Shown here: positions 45,444-56,981 of the stretch, in pieces
Layout: each line of letters starts with the position of its first letter
Position numbering within the stretch: the first letter of the stretch is position 1
Program-made: the position numbers and the translations under genes
Notes under the pieces: model-generated
The model's input: the letters and a program-made list of their open reading frames with translations, nothing else
Told to the model about the DNA's origin: nothing
Database searches by the model: none
Source: Otatea glauca
Lineage: Eukaryota; Streptophyta; Magnoliopsida; Poales; Poaceae
NCBI GenBank assembly: GCA_036346275.1
Contig: CM070721.1
Span: forward strand, 4,414,452 to 4,478,451
Length of the DNA stretch: 64,000 nucleotides
Reading direction: 5' to 3'

Positions 45444-45456
45444 TACTCTGATACCA
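45444..45456 (-). other. Primer-binding site of the third copia element
   Basis: Minus strand reads TGGTATCAGAGTA two bases inside the remaining 5' LTR. Confidence 0.75.
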
Positions 45457-45458
45457 CT

Positions 45459-45493
45459 TGTTAGGGTTAGTACAGTACACGAAAACCGAAACA
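45459..45493 (-). mobile_element. 35-bp remnant of the 5' LTR
   Basis: Plus strand starts TGTTAGGGTTAG like the other LTRs of the family and ends ACA, followed by the duplication ATTAC (45494-45498). Nearly all of the 220-bp LTR is missing, yet the outer border is intact, so the loss was internal. Confidence 0.75.
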
Positions 45494-45802
45494 ATTACAA
45501 TCTCTCGACATGTAAGAAAGAGCATGAGAGGGGGGGGGGGGTTTGACTAGCTCTTTGACGTCGCTGATGATGGCTCCCGTTTGCGATCTGTCAGGCTTCG
45601 GATTCTTCAACTTCTGAACGACCGATAAACAATCTGATGCTACAATCGCACGATTGAAACTCTGCTCCTTGGCAAAGAGAATCGCCATTCTGATCGCAAA
45701 TGCTTCAGCAATTTCTGGAACGGATAACACAGTTGGTGAGGGTACAGAGCAGAACAACGCCACAATGTTGGAGAACACGTGGTAAGAACAGGACAGCGTC
45801 AT

Positions 45803-46566
45803 CAGTGGGTTAATTTTCTTTTACGTGAAAAGCACATTGTCCAGAAACAGAGGTCCAGTCATGGTCAGGATCTCAAGCACAATCTCGAAGACAAAGTAAA
45901 ATGGAGCGTGAGACCGATAGCTAGCCAGGGGATAAGCAAAAGTCGCATGGCATTGAACCGCGATGGGATATTTGCTACAGTGACAAATACAAAGCTTCAA
46001 AAGGTTCCAGGGCATTAATGGCTCCAAAACAGTGGCGGTGAGGTTTTGAATCTCGTAGAAACCATTTCAATTTTCGCGAGTTTTTGAACAAAATTACGGC
46101 GTTACCTGTTCTTTCTTTCGGTGTTCCAGACAGAGCCTTTCATTGCGTGAAGCGCGTGTAGTCTGCACTCTCCAGTCTCCACAACCGCAAGCATCCCTCG
46201 CTTTGCTTTAGGCTTTAGCAGTGAGCTAGTGTGTGTGTTCCACTTGCTGTATATGCTTGTGTGTGATCTGTTACTCTGTTAACTTCGGCTCGCGATTTGG
46301 TCTCGAACTTTAGCTTGTCCCCCTAGCTCATGGACCTAAATACTGAAACGTTCGCTTGTCAATTGTCATACACCGATGCACTTGTGGCCCTGCAGCCGAA
46401 CGCTGTGTGGCCTGCAAATTCCACCTGCCGTTTGCGTCAGGCACCATCGGTGGGTGCCTTCCAACTCCTCCTGTACTGGCTTGCCCCCGCGTAACTTGCT
46501 GGCTTGGTTGAAGGACCGTACCTAGGACTAACTAGACATAAACAGCATAGGAGAAGCTTCTGAGCA
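45803..46566. other. Intergenic DNA, no gene seen
   Basis: Mixed composition with short open frames and no motif. No repeat ends were defined. Confidence 0.4.
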
Positions 46567-47033
46567 TGGTCTCACTCACACTCGTCGATACCGTAATGGT
46601 ATAGCTTCGGAACTCTATATAGTTTGGCTCTTTAAAATAATACATTTTAGTACCAACGTACCACTTCGATTTAATACAATAATATATATTTATAACTATA
46701 CGTATATTTAATTATATGTATACCAAATTTCACTTATAATATTACTATAAATACATAGTAGTATTATCAAATATAACATATAGTTTAATATACTATATTA
46801 TCAATTCCACCCGTTTGGCTGGTATTGATCGGTATCAAAGTTGGTATGACCAATATTGATCAGTATAGAAGCTGGTATGATCGATATTGACCGATATTGA
46901 GTCTTTATGACCGGTATCGAGACCTGTATGCTATATAGAACTACTTTGTACCTGTTTAGATGTCGAAACAATACATACCGACCGGTACAAATACGGTATC
47001 AAGAATGATGGTCTCGCTAGCTTATAATGAGAC
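46567..47033. repeat. Inverted-repeat element rich in CGGTAT words
   Basis: GATACCGTAATGGTA near the left end and GATACCGTATTTGTA read in reverse from the right end form imperfect inverted repeats, with ATGGTCTC and its mirror outside them. Internally, TTGGTATGACC.ATATTGA.C-like words repeat from about 46828 to 46925. Non-coding; class unknown. Confidence 0.5.
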
Positions 47034-47155
47034 AATCTGGACTGGTGGTAGAGTCGTAATTTTTAGAACAAGGATGTACGACCTCGGGCATTAACCTAGG
47101 AAGTAGGAATAGCCATAAAAGGCTTTTCGTGGCAAATTCCGTTCCGATGAAAGGC

Positions 47156-47269
47156 TAAGGCTCTGTTTGGATGAGTGATAATTATTTATGAGGTTTTAGG
47201 ATTTAATTTAAATTTGAACTAGATCTTAAAATATTCCAATAAAATATCTCTAATCCAAACACCCCCTAA
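47156..47269. mobile_element. Tourist-like MITE copy 2
   Basis: Starts GGCTCTGTTTGGATG and ends ATCCAAACACCCCC with TAA outside both ends, as in PIF/Harbinger-type MITEs. The same family is at 30362-30472, sharing TTTGAACTAGATCTTAAAA. Confidence 0.8.
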
Positions 47270-47392
47270 AGTTTTTTTTAAAAAAACTCATGATTTCCAT
47301 CCAGACTGGAGGGGAGCATCGTTTGAATCGACGGTAGACGGGTAGAGCTCCCCACAAGGCTGTCGTCCCTGAAAAAACCAGCCATCAACACC

Positions 47393-48440
47393 AGGGTTCA
47401 AAAACCGATTTAAAAGCGCGATTGCTCGACGTAAAAGCGAAACCACCGCTTTCTTGGTCAAGTTCAAATTCAATAAATTCGAAAATTTTGAAAAAAAATC
47501 CAAAAATTCCCTAAAATTAGTATTAATAGCTTTATGATCACTGGTATGAATATTTTTTTAAAAAAAATGAATTTTAGAGACGTTTTTGATCCATTCGAAA
47601 TGTAGAAATTAGACAATCCAAAAAAAAAGAAATTAGAAATATTTTTAGTAACAATATTTTTTCAAGTATGTCAAGTACCAATATTTAGTAGCAATATTTA
47701 CTTCAACATATTTTAGTAACAATATTTGTTCAATTATATTTAGTAGCAATATTTGTTCAAGTATGTTAGTAACAATATTTGTTCAATTATATTTAGTAGC
47801 AATATTTATTGAAGTATATCTTGTAGAAATATTTGTTGAAGTATGTCAAGTAGCGATATTTATTGAAGTATATTTAGTAGTGATATTTGTTCAATTATAT
47901 TTAGTAGCAATATTTGTTGAAATATATTTAGTAGCAATGGAAGGTGTTGAAATGTAAGTGGTGTTGATATGTGAATGGTATTGATATGTGAATGTCATTA
48001 TGTGAATGCCTATTTTTGCACTTGTTGAATTGATATGTGAGTAGTATTGAAATGAAAGATTATTTGTTGACATATTATTGTTAAATGTCTACTTTACAAC
48101 TTGAAATTGCCTAAAATATAGCAAAGATCACGTCGAAATTTTTCCGTATTTAGGAAAGTTCATGCCGGAATTTTTTTGTGTTTTTCCATACTTTTTATAT
48201 ATTTCTTACATTTTTCCTATTTTTTTGGGTATTCAATGGATTTTTACAAATTCTACACACATTTTTGCAAGTTTTCCTCTCTTTTTTCAATTTTTCCAAC
48301 TCTCACCAGTTTTCGCCAAAAACCGCTCGAAATTTGAGCCTTTTCGAGTGGTTTTCGTCTATTTCGTTTGAAATTCACTCGTCGGTTTGGCTAGATTTTA
48401 AATCCGTTTAACATTACGAATCATTTAATTTTAAGCGAAT
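47393..48440. repeat. Old repeat starting CCAGGGTTCA, with internal minisatellite
   Basis: Its start and first 150 bases resemble the repeat at 10251 (shared CCCTAAAATTAGTATTAATAG-like stretch). The far end has T-rich sequence with ATGCCGGAATTTTT, matching the reverse of a stretch near 10930. No coding region. Confidence 0.5.
47640..47945. repeat. Minisatellite, unit about 30 bp
   Basis: About ten imperfect copies of TATATTTAGTAGCAATATTTGTT-like units (shown here in part), alternating AGTA and AATT variants. One frame is open through the array and gives a repetitive hydrophobic peptide, which I regard as an artefact. Confidence 0.85.
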
Positions 48441-48870
48441 TTTAAATATTTTTTTGCAATTTTCGATAGTATGGAATCATCGAAATCCGAGTTAGAAACT
48501 ACTAACCGTCGTCAACAAAACGAGGAGGACTTCGCGAGTTGGAAAAAGGCGAAAGGTCCGGTACATCGCGCTGCCGCGCAGACGCGCGTCGCGTGCTGCT
48601 GACTCAACCCCGAGTCTTAGCGTCGGTCAGTTGGTGACCGCGCTTCGAGATAACGCCCGGTGCCCAACGCGTGATTCCACGTCAGTGGCGCGTGTCCGCG
48701 TCCTGCATTACTGCTGCTGAGGAGAAAAAGATCTCTAGGGAAGAAGATCTTCCAAGCGGGAGCTAGAACGCCGTTTGCACCCGCGTCAGGCATGTCATCT
48801 GCGTACTCGTGAAACATTTGTTCACCCATGTTCGTGTATGTCGTATTCGTATGGACTTCATAGGCACTCG
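48441..48870. other. Spacer, no gene seen
   Basis: A moderately GC-rich stretch (48540-48830) with open frames on the minus strand but no motif. Confidence 0.4.
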
Positions 48871-49051
48871 TGAAACAGTCTTATCCATTGATGTTTATTA
48901 AGTTACATATACTGACTACTGACTAATTCATATAGAATAGAGGTAGGTGTCGCACCGGCCGTGAAACAGTCTTATCCATTGATGTTTATTAAGTTACATA
49001 TACTGACTACGGACTAATTCATCTAGAATAGAGGTGGGCGCTGTGCCGTGT
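48871..49051. repeat. 91-bp tandem duplication across a hAT end
   Basis: TGAAACAGTCTTATCCATTG begins at 48871 and again at 48962, period 91. The first copy ends with ATAGAGGTAGGTGTCGCACC, a version of the hAT terminus that starts at 49029. The duplicated unit therefore includes both flank and element end. Confidence 0.85.
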
Positions 49052-50528
49052 TGGGCCGGTCCGACACGGACCTGTCGTGCTTCGTGTCTAAACCGTGCCG
49101 TGTCGCGACGGCTCGTCATGCCCGCGCGTGGCATACCGTGCTAGCTCGGCTTGCCTTCGGCGAGCCCAAGCACAGCTCATTTGAGCTTCATGTCGTGTCG
49201 GCTCAGGCTCGGCCATTTGCACTATTGCGACGAGAGCACAAGACGATGTATCGGCTCTTCTCCTCCACTCGATAGAGCGAATTAGTTCTTCCTTATGTGC
49301 TTTTTGCCCATCTCTCTCAATCTATCAGCTCTCTGCCTCGCCCGTTGCTTCCTCTCTCAACTCTCTTCCTCTCTCTCGCCCGCCTCTCTCAATCTCTCTC
49401 CTGTCTCTCTCACTCTCTCTCGCCTATTGCCCGTTCTCTCTCAATCTCTCTCTTGCCTGTTGCCCGTCGCGTGTGGCTGTAAAGAAAATGGTGGCTTCCC
49501 CTATTTCAGGGAGAAGTCACTATCAGGTCAATTAAGCACATGCATTAACATGGGATGAACAGGATCAATCAAGAACCACATTGTAGCATGTCGGGTTGCA
49601 TGTATATTCACAGTCAATTTCATTTACCTTTCTCCTTTCAAAGGACCAATCTCCCACCACTTCAGCAATGGTCTATCTACCAGAATTGAAATTGAAATTT
49701 GCTGCAATGGAGAACATGGTTTTTCTTTTACCAAATATGCTTTGAGAAGATCAGCATGTTGTGATACTTATGTAGCTCATTGACTCCCAACAATGGCGGA
49801 ACTAGAAAAAAGTTCTATATGGGTGCACACTTCACACATACAACTCTATAATCTTGTAAAATGATTTCTTATTTTTTCTTCCTCTTTTCACTTTTTTCTC
49901 ACATGCTTTCCTTTCCCTCCTTTTTTTCCCTTCCCCCGTTCCTCCCTTTTTTGGACCGAACCCGAGCGTCCGCCCTCGACCCCTCCGCTCTCGTTGTTCC
50001 CCTCCGCCCCGACCCCTCCCCTTCCCCTCTGCCCTATCGCCTCCCACCTCCCTCCACCCCTCCTCCCACCACCCTTCTCCCCTTCGCGACCACGATGATG
50101 AGCACCCAAGGCGACGGGCATGCGTGCGACGCGGCGGGCGGCCACGGCGAGACGAGCGGCGACCTCGGCAGGCAGTTGAGGCCATGGCAGTGCAGGTGTC
50201 CCCTTCCTCCTCTCTGGCGCGAACACGACGGTGTGGGCTCGGCGCGGCCACGGACCACCGCAGGTACAACTCACCCGCTCCTCCACTATTGTGGGCCCGC
50301 AGCAGTGTGCTATGCCTTCGTGCCGGTGTGCCCGCGGCGGGTCGACATGCCACCTCCGTTCTGGGCTGTGCCGTCCATCGTACCTGGTTCTTAGGTTTGG
50401 CACAGCCCGAGCTACAGTACCTTGCAGGCACGGCATGGCCCACTTCGTGCTGGACCGGGCTTTGGGTTGTGCCGTGCCCGTTGTGTCGGACCGGCCCAAA
50501 AAAGCCTAGCCCGATGCCCACCTCTAAT
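49029..50528. mobile_element. Non-autonomous hAT element, 1.5 kb
   Basis: Ends TAGAGGTGGGC with GGGCCGGTCCGACAC inside, inverted at the two termini. The 8-bp duplication is ATCTAGAA (left) and ATCTAGAG (right), seven of eight identical. There is no transposase. A pyrimidine-rich tract lies at 49295-49460, and a GC-rich block at 49880-50400 has open frames in several phases and may be captured sequence. Confidence 0.85.
49295..49460. repeat. CTCTCT-rich microsatellite
   Basis: Repeated CTCTCTCAATCTCTCTC-type units over about 165 bp inside the hAT element. Confidence 0.85.
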
Positions 50529-50869
50529 CTAGAGCCCTAAGCTTACGAGAAAAAAGTATGTAATGCTCTGTATGTTACAACTGGGGACTTCTCGTTGAGG
50601 CAGTGGTTCATGTCACCCCTCCTCCCCCTAAGCTGACGCGTGTGGTGAGACGCAACTTGCCTGCTTGGTTGCACATGCCCTCCCTGGGCCTAGGGTGAAT
50701 GCATGGGCCCTTGCACGGCGTGACACCGCGTGTACGCATCAGTATACTAGTACTTTGATATTTTTCCTCACGTATAGATAGAATAGAATAGGCTACAATT
50801 ATTTTTTTAAAACAAGTTGTGTTAACCGAGTATTGAACTCATGACCTCTTGACTACGACATCATATTAA

Positions 50870-51112
50870 TGCTCTGTTTGGTATGGTTGTCACTTTTTCT
50901 GAAAAGTAGCTTTCGGCTAGGCTGTATGACTTAAGGACTACATGGTTGGGCTTAAGAGATTTGATGTTTAGTAGTCTAGCTTTTATGTATGAGGGTTGCG
51001 GATCAGAAATGAGGGTGAGATAGGTGAGGTTTGGGATTTTATACTAGGTAGGAGGGGAGAAGCTTTTGGCTTCTAGAGGAAAAAAGCCAAGCTAAAAACA
51101 GGACCTAAGCTA
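50870..51112. mobile_element. Small TIR MITE
   Basis: Left end TGCTCTGTTTGGTATGG and right end, reversed, AGGTCCTGTTTTTAGC form short imperfect inverted repeats. Subterminal AAAGTAGCTT/AAGCTTTT words are mirrored. Non-coding. Confidence 0.5.
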
Positions 51113-51119
51113 CAGAACC

Positions 51120-51540
51120 GTTCAATTATCTGGCCCCTTCTCTTCTTCTTTTTTGCGAAAATGGCTCTCATTCGAAAGAAATTGCAAAAATAGCCCTCTA
51201 TGCACCGTAGTAGGTGCCTTCCGTGCTGCCGGACCGCGGAAGGTCCTCCCGTGTTGCTGGTCCGTGGTAGCCTTCCTTTCATGCATGACGCGTCGGCACC
51301 CTCACACGTCATCGTTCTGGCTGCGCTCGGCACCGTTTTTCGCTTCGCCCGCTACCCGTGCCTCCCGTCTGAGGCATGTTGGACTTCCGTAGTCCCCTAG
51401 CGCAGAAGGTGCCAGATGTCAGCCTCTGATTCTTTTGCGGTGGGGAAGGGGACTAGTTTAGCAAAAATTTAGTGAGTAAGCTATTTGTTTTTAAAAAAAT
51501 GAGGAAGAGACCAAAACAGTAAACATTTCTAAGCTACCTG
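51120..51540. repeat. GC-core element related to 9470-9950
   Basis: A GC-rich core lies between A/T-rich edges (TTTTTTGCGAAAATGGC left; GTTTTTAAAAAAATGAGG right). It shares the block GGACCGCGGAAGGTCC with the similar element near 9640. Non-coding. Confidence 0.5.
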
Positions 51541-54075
51541 TGCTAACTAATTCACCGAAAAATAAATAATATACTAACACTTCAACACTAATGTCTACTA
51601 TCTAGTGCCACCTGGACGTGGTTATAATGATTCTACGAAACTTCCCAGACAAAGCAGCCAAGATTTTTGACACCTGTCAGAATTAAAAGATTTCAGTCCC
51701 AGAACTTTACAATCTTAGGGTATGTATAATACCTCTTCTATTAAGATTATTTGTAAGAATTTCAACTTATACGAGACAACACTAGAGATAATATCTTTAA
51801 CAGTTCGTCTCTAAAATCATTTATCTAACTATTTTATATTATTTTTATCATATTTCCTATTATGGCATTTTTATCACTATTTGTATTGGTTTGTGTAACC
51901 AGATTGTCTCTTATATAAGAGATAGCATATTCTATTTCGTCATATGCTCTGTCTTTCATGTAAGATTTTACTAATGTGCTATAATTAAGAGACATCTGAA
52001 ATGATACTGTCGAAGAAGATGCCCTTTCAACGATTTCACCGTAATTAAACAACAATCGACGTATAACTTGTTTATCAGTATCATCAAACATGGCAGGATG
52101 GTTGAGTTTGGATGGGTCTCCATCTCACAAGTTACAACGTACGACACGATTGGAAGTGGAGCAGGAGCCTCCACCATGCAAAGCAGTGGAAGAAACTGCA
52201 TCTACCAAAGGTACGAGGTTCATTCCAAACAAATTGAGAATCCCGTATATAATTGCTAAGATATTCAGCTCACGTCGTTGACGTTCAATCCTGAATTGCG
52301 AAACTTGATGGAACGGTGGACACCTATAGAATCTGAGAGACTGAGACTCCCTTGGAACGCATGGAAATTCTCGTGTTCTAAACCAGGCCTAGATCATGCA
52401 GTATCGGGGAGAAATTCTCAGTGAATTGCCCACTTACTTTGGAGAATCATGGACCAGCATCTTGATCGATCGAGAGATGGAGGAATGGATGATCAACCTT
52501 TTTTTTGACTTGACAACAACTCAACTGTGCCGTGATTCATGAGTTGTATGCGAAAGTGGATCCAAGTGGGACTTTCGAAGTTCGTATCTCTACCTACTCA
52601 GTACTCACTGCTTGAGAATCCTATGCGGAAATGGTTCATCCATCAAAATCCATACCAACTTCAGTTACATACATTTTCACGAAATGACCGAAACTAAGTT
52701 GCTCATTGTCACTAGATCAAGAATTCACACACACAAGCTTTCAGTAATGTATAAATTAGAAAATAGCATCCAATGAAAACGGACCCACTTGTTAGCGAGC
52801 ACTGATGTTTCCCGACTCCTATGATTTTTTAGTACTGCCAGGTAATTAACCCCAATTATATATCGCTTTTACCAAGTTATCCAAATTCAGCAGGCTAATA
52901 GAACTGATTATATGCAACTACACTAAGCCATGATACACTACCAAATTGCCTTTTGGTACCTTTTGACCTTTCCACCCGAAAAAGCTAGCCAAGCTTGTTG
53001 CATTGTATAGTTTGTGTGCAATCCGAGCACTGCTTTGAGCCATGAAAATTTAGGAACGTGGACAAATCTAACTATTCGACTGTTCAGAACAAATGCTTAT
53101 TTTAAAAAGCTTCATTTGCATGGTGTTTATGATGACGGAGTTACACTTTATCTTCATGACTTGTCGCCGAGGAGCCCGGGTAATCACCCGCTCTGTCAGG
53201 AGGTGGATCTGCCTGTGATGATAACCAATTTTATATCTGTATGTTCCCTGTGTTTGGTCCAACAAACGCCGATGTCTTCTTCAGTCAGTCCATATAAGCA
53301 TCTGTTTAATTTACTTTGGACACCATTAATTAATACTTAGATTAAGACATTTGCTTCAAAAGGTAGCGGGTCGGGTCAGTGCATGGTAGAGGCCGTTGAT
53401 ACAAACATCCAAATCCGGATTGGTAATTGTGACTTCGCTTTTGCATCAGACCTGCTTTTCCTCATGTGGATCTCGTATTCTCCCACTCCGTTTTGTGTTG
53501 TGTCATTTGTCGGGCCGGTTTGGGACTGCGGCTGGGCTAAAAAGTCTTTTGTTTCTTTGGTGTAGAAAGATTTGTATTGCAGTGTGGCTTTTCTTGTTAT
53601 GCCGTTTGGCAAACTAGCTGCTGCAGCTGTAGCTTTTGGGGGGCAATCGAGCGGGAAGGCAGTAACCTAGCAAAGCACAGCGGCGAACGAGTGGAGAGGT
53701 GACGTGGAGGTGGCCAGGCAGGGTGGCGGAGGTCGGGGAGGTGGAGTGAGCAAGATGGGAGACGGTCAAGCGAAGCCATGCTGAAAAGCCCCTTCTCAAT
53801 GGTGACTTTTGGGTGCTTCACGTGGTTTAGCTTCCCATTGCTTCTGATCATGCTATTTAGGGAGTTTTTAGCTCAAAGCTGAAACACAGCTCTCCAAACA
53901 GGGCTGTCATTTCTCTCCGGCTTAGGCCTGCATCGGCAAATTTGGAAGTATACACTAGCAGTGTATGCAAACCAAGCTTTTGTCTCCTCATTGGTGCTGT
54001 TAGGTCATATACTTTTCTGGTCTATATTTGTTCCGTTAAAGGTATTAGTCGGTGAGATTGGGTTTATTTGGTTGG
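51541..54075. other. Intergenic DNA with one possible isolated exon
   Basis: AT-rich at first. At 52090-52209 an open plus-strand piece starting MAGWLSLDGSPSHKLQ ends at a donor-like AAAG/GTACGA, but no partner exon was found. The minus-strand frame 52091-51834 is AT-rich and without motif. Blocks at 53380-53610 and 53630-53850 have open frames on both strands and no family signature. Confidence 0.35.
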
Positions 54076-54975
54076 ATGCAGGGTTAACATACCGATTCAA
54101 CCCTAAAAATCGCCAGCGTCTCGGCACCGAAAATTATCGAAAATCGATAGAAATCGATGAATGCCGAAGTCAAACACTTTGAAATTAGTAGTCAAAAAAA
54201 TAAAATAAAAATTCAAAAATCGACTGATTTTTGTTGATTTTTGAGCTATTTTCACCAATTTTCTTTGAAATTTCGGTCTTTTTCGACCACCTGTGAAATG
54301 GTCTATCGAGGCTCATCACAAACGGTTCTTTATATCACAGATGGTTCTAATAAAAACTGTCTATGATATGACTTTTTAGAAGAGTATATACAAAGACAGT
54401 AGCACCGTCAGAATTTTTTAAAAATATATAAGTCTGATCATCATCTAAAAAATTTACATAATCATTATAATTGCCTCAGGATCTCACACAAAATTTTTAG
54501 AAATATTAGACTTCATTTATTGCCCCTAGAAAATAAAAAACACAAGAGCATATATTCTGACAATAGCACTGTCAGATTTTTTTTTTAAATACACTGGTCT
54601 GATAATCATCTAACAATTTTATATAATCATTAGCACTGCCTTATAATCTCACAAATTTTTTTATAAATATTATAATTTATTTATTTCCCCCTAAAAAATA
54701 AAAACAGAAGAATATATATTCTGACAGTACCACTATCAGAATTTTTTAAAAATACACAGGTCTAATGATGATCTAAAAATTTTATAGAGCCATTATAATT
54801 TCTTCAGGACCTCACACAAAAATTTTCAAAAAAATTTAACACTTTTTCATAAATTTTTTCCTAGTTTTCTGTATTTTTTAATTTGAATTTCACATTTTAC
54901 TAAGCGGTTTAAAAAACCGAACCTGCTCGATACGCTAGAAAATCATGATTTTCGTTGATTTTGTGAACCCTTGGA
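54076..54975. repeat. Repeat element ending CAAGGGTTCAC, with tandem interior
   Basis: The left end AGGGTTAACATACCGATTC and the right end, reversed (AAGGGTTCACAAAATCAACG), are related, and the latter matches the start of the 10251 repeat. The interior contains three tandem units. Confidence 0.55.
54395..54850. repeat. Three tandem units of about 165 bp
   Basis: Each unit starts with a short inverted repeat (CTGACA.TA.CAC..TCAGA), then A/T-rich sequence, TGAT.ATCTAA, CATTA.AATT.CCTCA, and a CCCCTA.AAAATAAAA tail. The third is shorter. Confidence 0.8.
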
Positions 54976-55650
54976 TGTTGACTTAACTTTTTTTTTTGTC
55001 AAGATGGTCATTGAATTTTACTACTAGCATCATGCTTAAAAACTAGGGTAATTCATACTATGCCACTCTAAAAGATGGTGCTTTAGAAAATGCCACTCGT
55101 TGTCTCAATGATATGTAGCCCAACTGCCAAAAAAATAGAGTGGTTTAATATGGATTATCCCAAAAAAAAACAATGGACAAAAAATTGAAGTGCGGTAGGC
55201 ATCTAATTTTTTTCCCTTTAGATATGTTTTATTGCACGCCTAGACTCCTACGGGAAGCAATAGTGGGGAATTTTACGCACATGATGGTATATTTTAGTTT
55301 GAGAGCTCGTTATCACTTTTAAATGATAAAACCCGCGGGGACATGCAATTGAGACGAAGGCTGTGCATGGTTGACCAAACAATCCTGATGAACACAAATT
55401 TTGCGGGGAGCACAATAATCATTATAAATGTAGTGAATATGGATGCGATCCAATGCAGTCCCGTGGGACAGCGATTTAAGTAGTCCCCCGTTGTTAGATA
55501 AACAACAACGGTCTAGATCTTTTAGAAATATTGTGTAAAATACTGTGCTAATTTTTCTACTGTAGCAAGTCACTATGAGACGATCCACACCGTTTGTTGC
55601 TCTAATCTAATGAATCTAAGACCTAAGGGGCTACTTAAGTTGTAGGCCCC

Positions 55651-55780
55651 ATTCCCACTACAAGGGAACCCTATCCAGTGAATGAAACACAATGGCTACT
55701 TTGATGGGGCTTAATATTCCCACTACAGGGGAACCCTATCCAGTGAATAAGGCACAATGGCTATTTTGGTGGGGCTTAAT
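55651..55780. repeat. 65-bp tandem duplication
   Basis: ATTCCCACTACA.GGGAACC, CCAGTGAAT and GGGGCTTAAT recur with a 65-bp period and several differences. Confidence 0.85.
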
Positions 55781-56351
55781 GCAACTGACATAGCATGGCC
55801 AGTTCATGCAACATAAGCTAGCTTACCTACCCCTCATGTAGTCAAGCGTAAAAAACAAACAACCATGATAGATTTCAGCCATGTATAAATGGTATATACA
55901 TTTAAAAATCTAAATGTAACACGGTTGATTTAAGCAATTTATGACAAAATAGGGAAAAAAAGAGATTTTACATTTCAATAGATCAATCAATTGCATTCTC
56001 CTTACTACTATTGAGAAATTCCGATCATAAAAGGAATGACATACATAGCAAAACATGGTTTAGGCCATGTTTGTTTGGTTTTATGTTTTTTTTACTTATA
56101 GCTTAAAAGCAGTTTTTTAAGCAGTTCATTTTTATACATATAGAGATAAGTAATTTTACCCTAACTTCAGTGGCATTAGTCTAAAATCAACCCTCAACAA
56201 GCAAAAAGCACATCTCTAGTGTATTTTGACTTTTAGTTATATAAAGGCATATGACTTTAAAAAAATCTAGATAAAGCTTTTAAACCAAAGAAAAAGCTCA
56301 AAAAATAGAACCCTTAATAGTAGGTCCGTAGCTACTAGATCTTACAAACTA
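55781..56351. other. Intergenic DNA with possible MITE
   Basis: No gene. A stretch at about 56064-56320 starts GGCCATGTTTGTTTGG and ends AAAAAATAGAACCC, which is weakly inverted and may be a small TIR element. Confidence 0.4.
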
Positions 56352-56593
56352 CTCCCTTCAGTCACAAATAATTGTTGTTTTAGACATAGGTGCATCAATC
56401 TTTAAAAAATTTGACTGTCTTAAATATTGAAATTAGATACATACAAATTATATATGTAGATTTGTCTTCAAAAAGTATTTTCATAATCTAATAATTTTTT
56501 ATATTTTATAAATATATTATAATAAAAATTAATAGTTAAAAATGTGTTTTAGAAATCATGTTATTGTCAAAAACGATAACTATTTAAAGCGAG
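56352..56593. mobile_element. Stowaway-type MITE
   Basis: Left end CTCCCTTCAGTCACAAATA and right end, reversed (CTCGCTTTAAATAGTTATCG), are imperfect inverted repeats, with TA outside both ends. AT-rich, non-coding. It lies about 390 bp upstream of the translocator start codon. Confidence 0.75.
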
Positions 56594-56981
56594 TACTGAA
56601 TTACTCGGCACACAAAGCTGAAAGCTCCTCGTGCAGCTTCCATTTTTTTTCACGTCTGGGGCTTTGGGCAGAGGTAGTCGGCACCGTACACACACCAAAA
56701 CCCAACACCGCACCACACCACGAGTACGAGTGACACCACCACCCAACGGATCCGGCCGGCCACCCCAACCCGACCCGCCAGCGTCACGCACCCGCCAAAT
56801 CCATCATCTCGCCTCGTCCCGGCGGGTGGGCAGACGCAGGCACCGCACCGGCCCCTTCCCCCCCCTAACGTCTCCCCTCCCCTCTCCCCTCGCCTCGCAT
56901 TTCCAGATCCCCCCGCGCCGCGGCATTGGCGCAATGCCGGCCTCCTTGTAGGCGGAGGAGATCTCTTCGCGCCGAGGTGGT

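Larger units (their letters stand above)
42701..45802 (-). pseudogene. RNase H-like coding fragment split by a copia element
   Basis: The upstream part (45802-45494) contains VPEIAEAFAIRMAILFAKEQ, VASDCLSVVQKL and ALSYMSRDC, a plant RVT_3-type RNase H-like domain as found in LINE-derived proteins. The downstream part (42816-42701) continues with EVAHTLAKMAEL and ends ICNDLNK and a stop. Between them sits the copia element 42817-45493, flanked by ATTAC on both sides. Taking it out restores one frame across the site. A run of G near 45530 lies within the upstream part. Whether this was a LINE tail or a domesticated host gene cannot be told from here. Confidence 0.75.

Noticed and set aside
49880..50400. 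Possible captured gene in the 1.5-kb hAT element
   Set aside because: Open frames exist in several phases on both strands and none has a recognisable motif or splice structure.
52090..52209. Single exon-like frame with a donor site
   Set aside because: No acceptor-linked partner exon, promoter or motif was found, so I kept it only as a remark in the intergenic entry.
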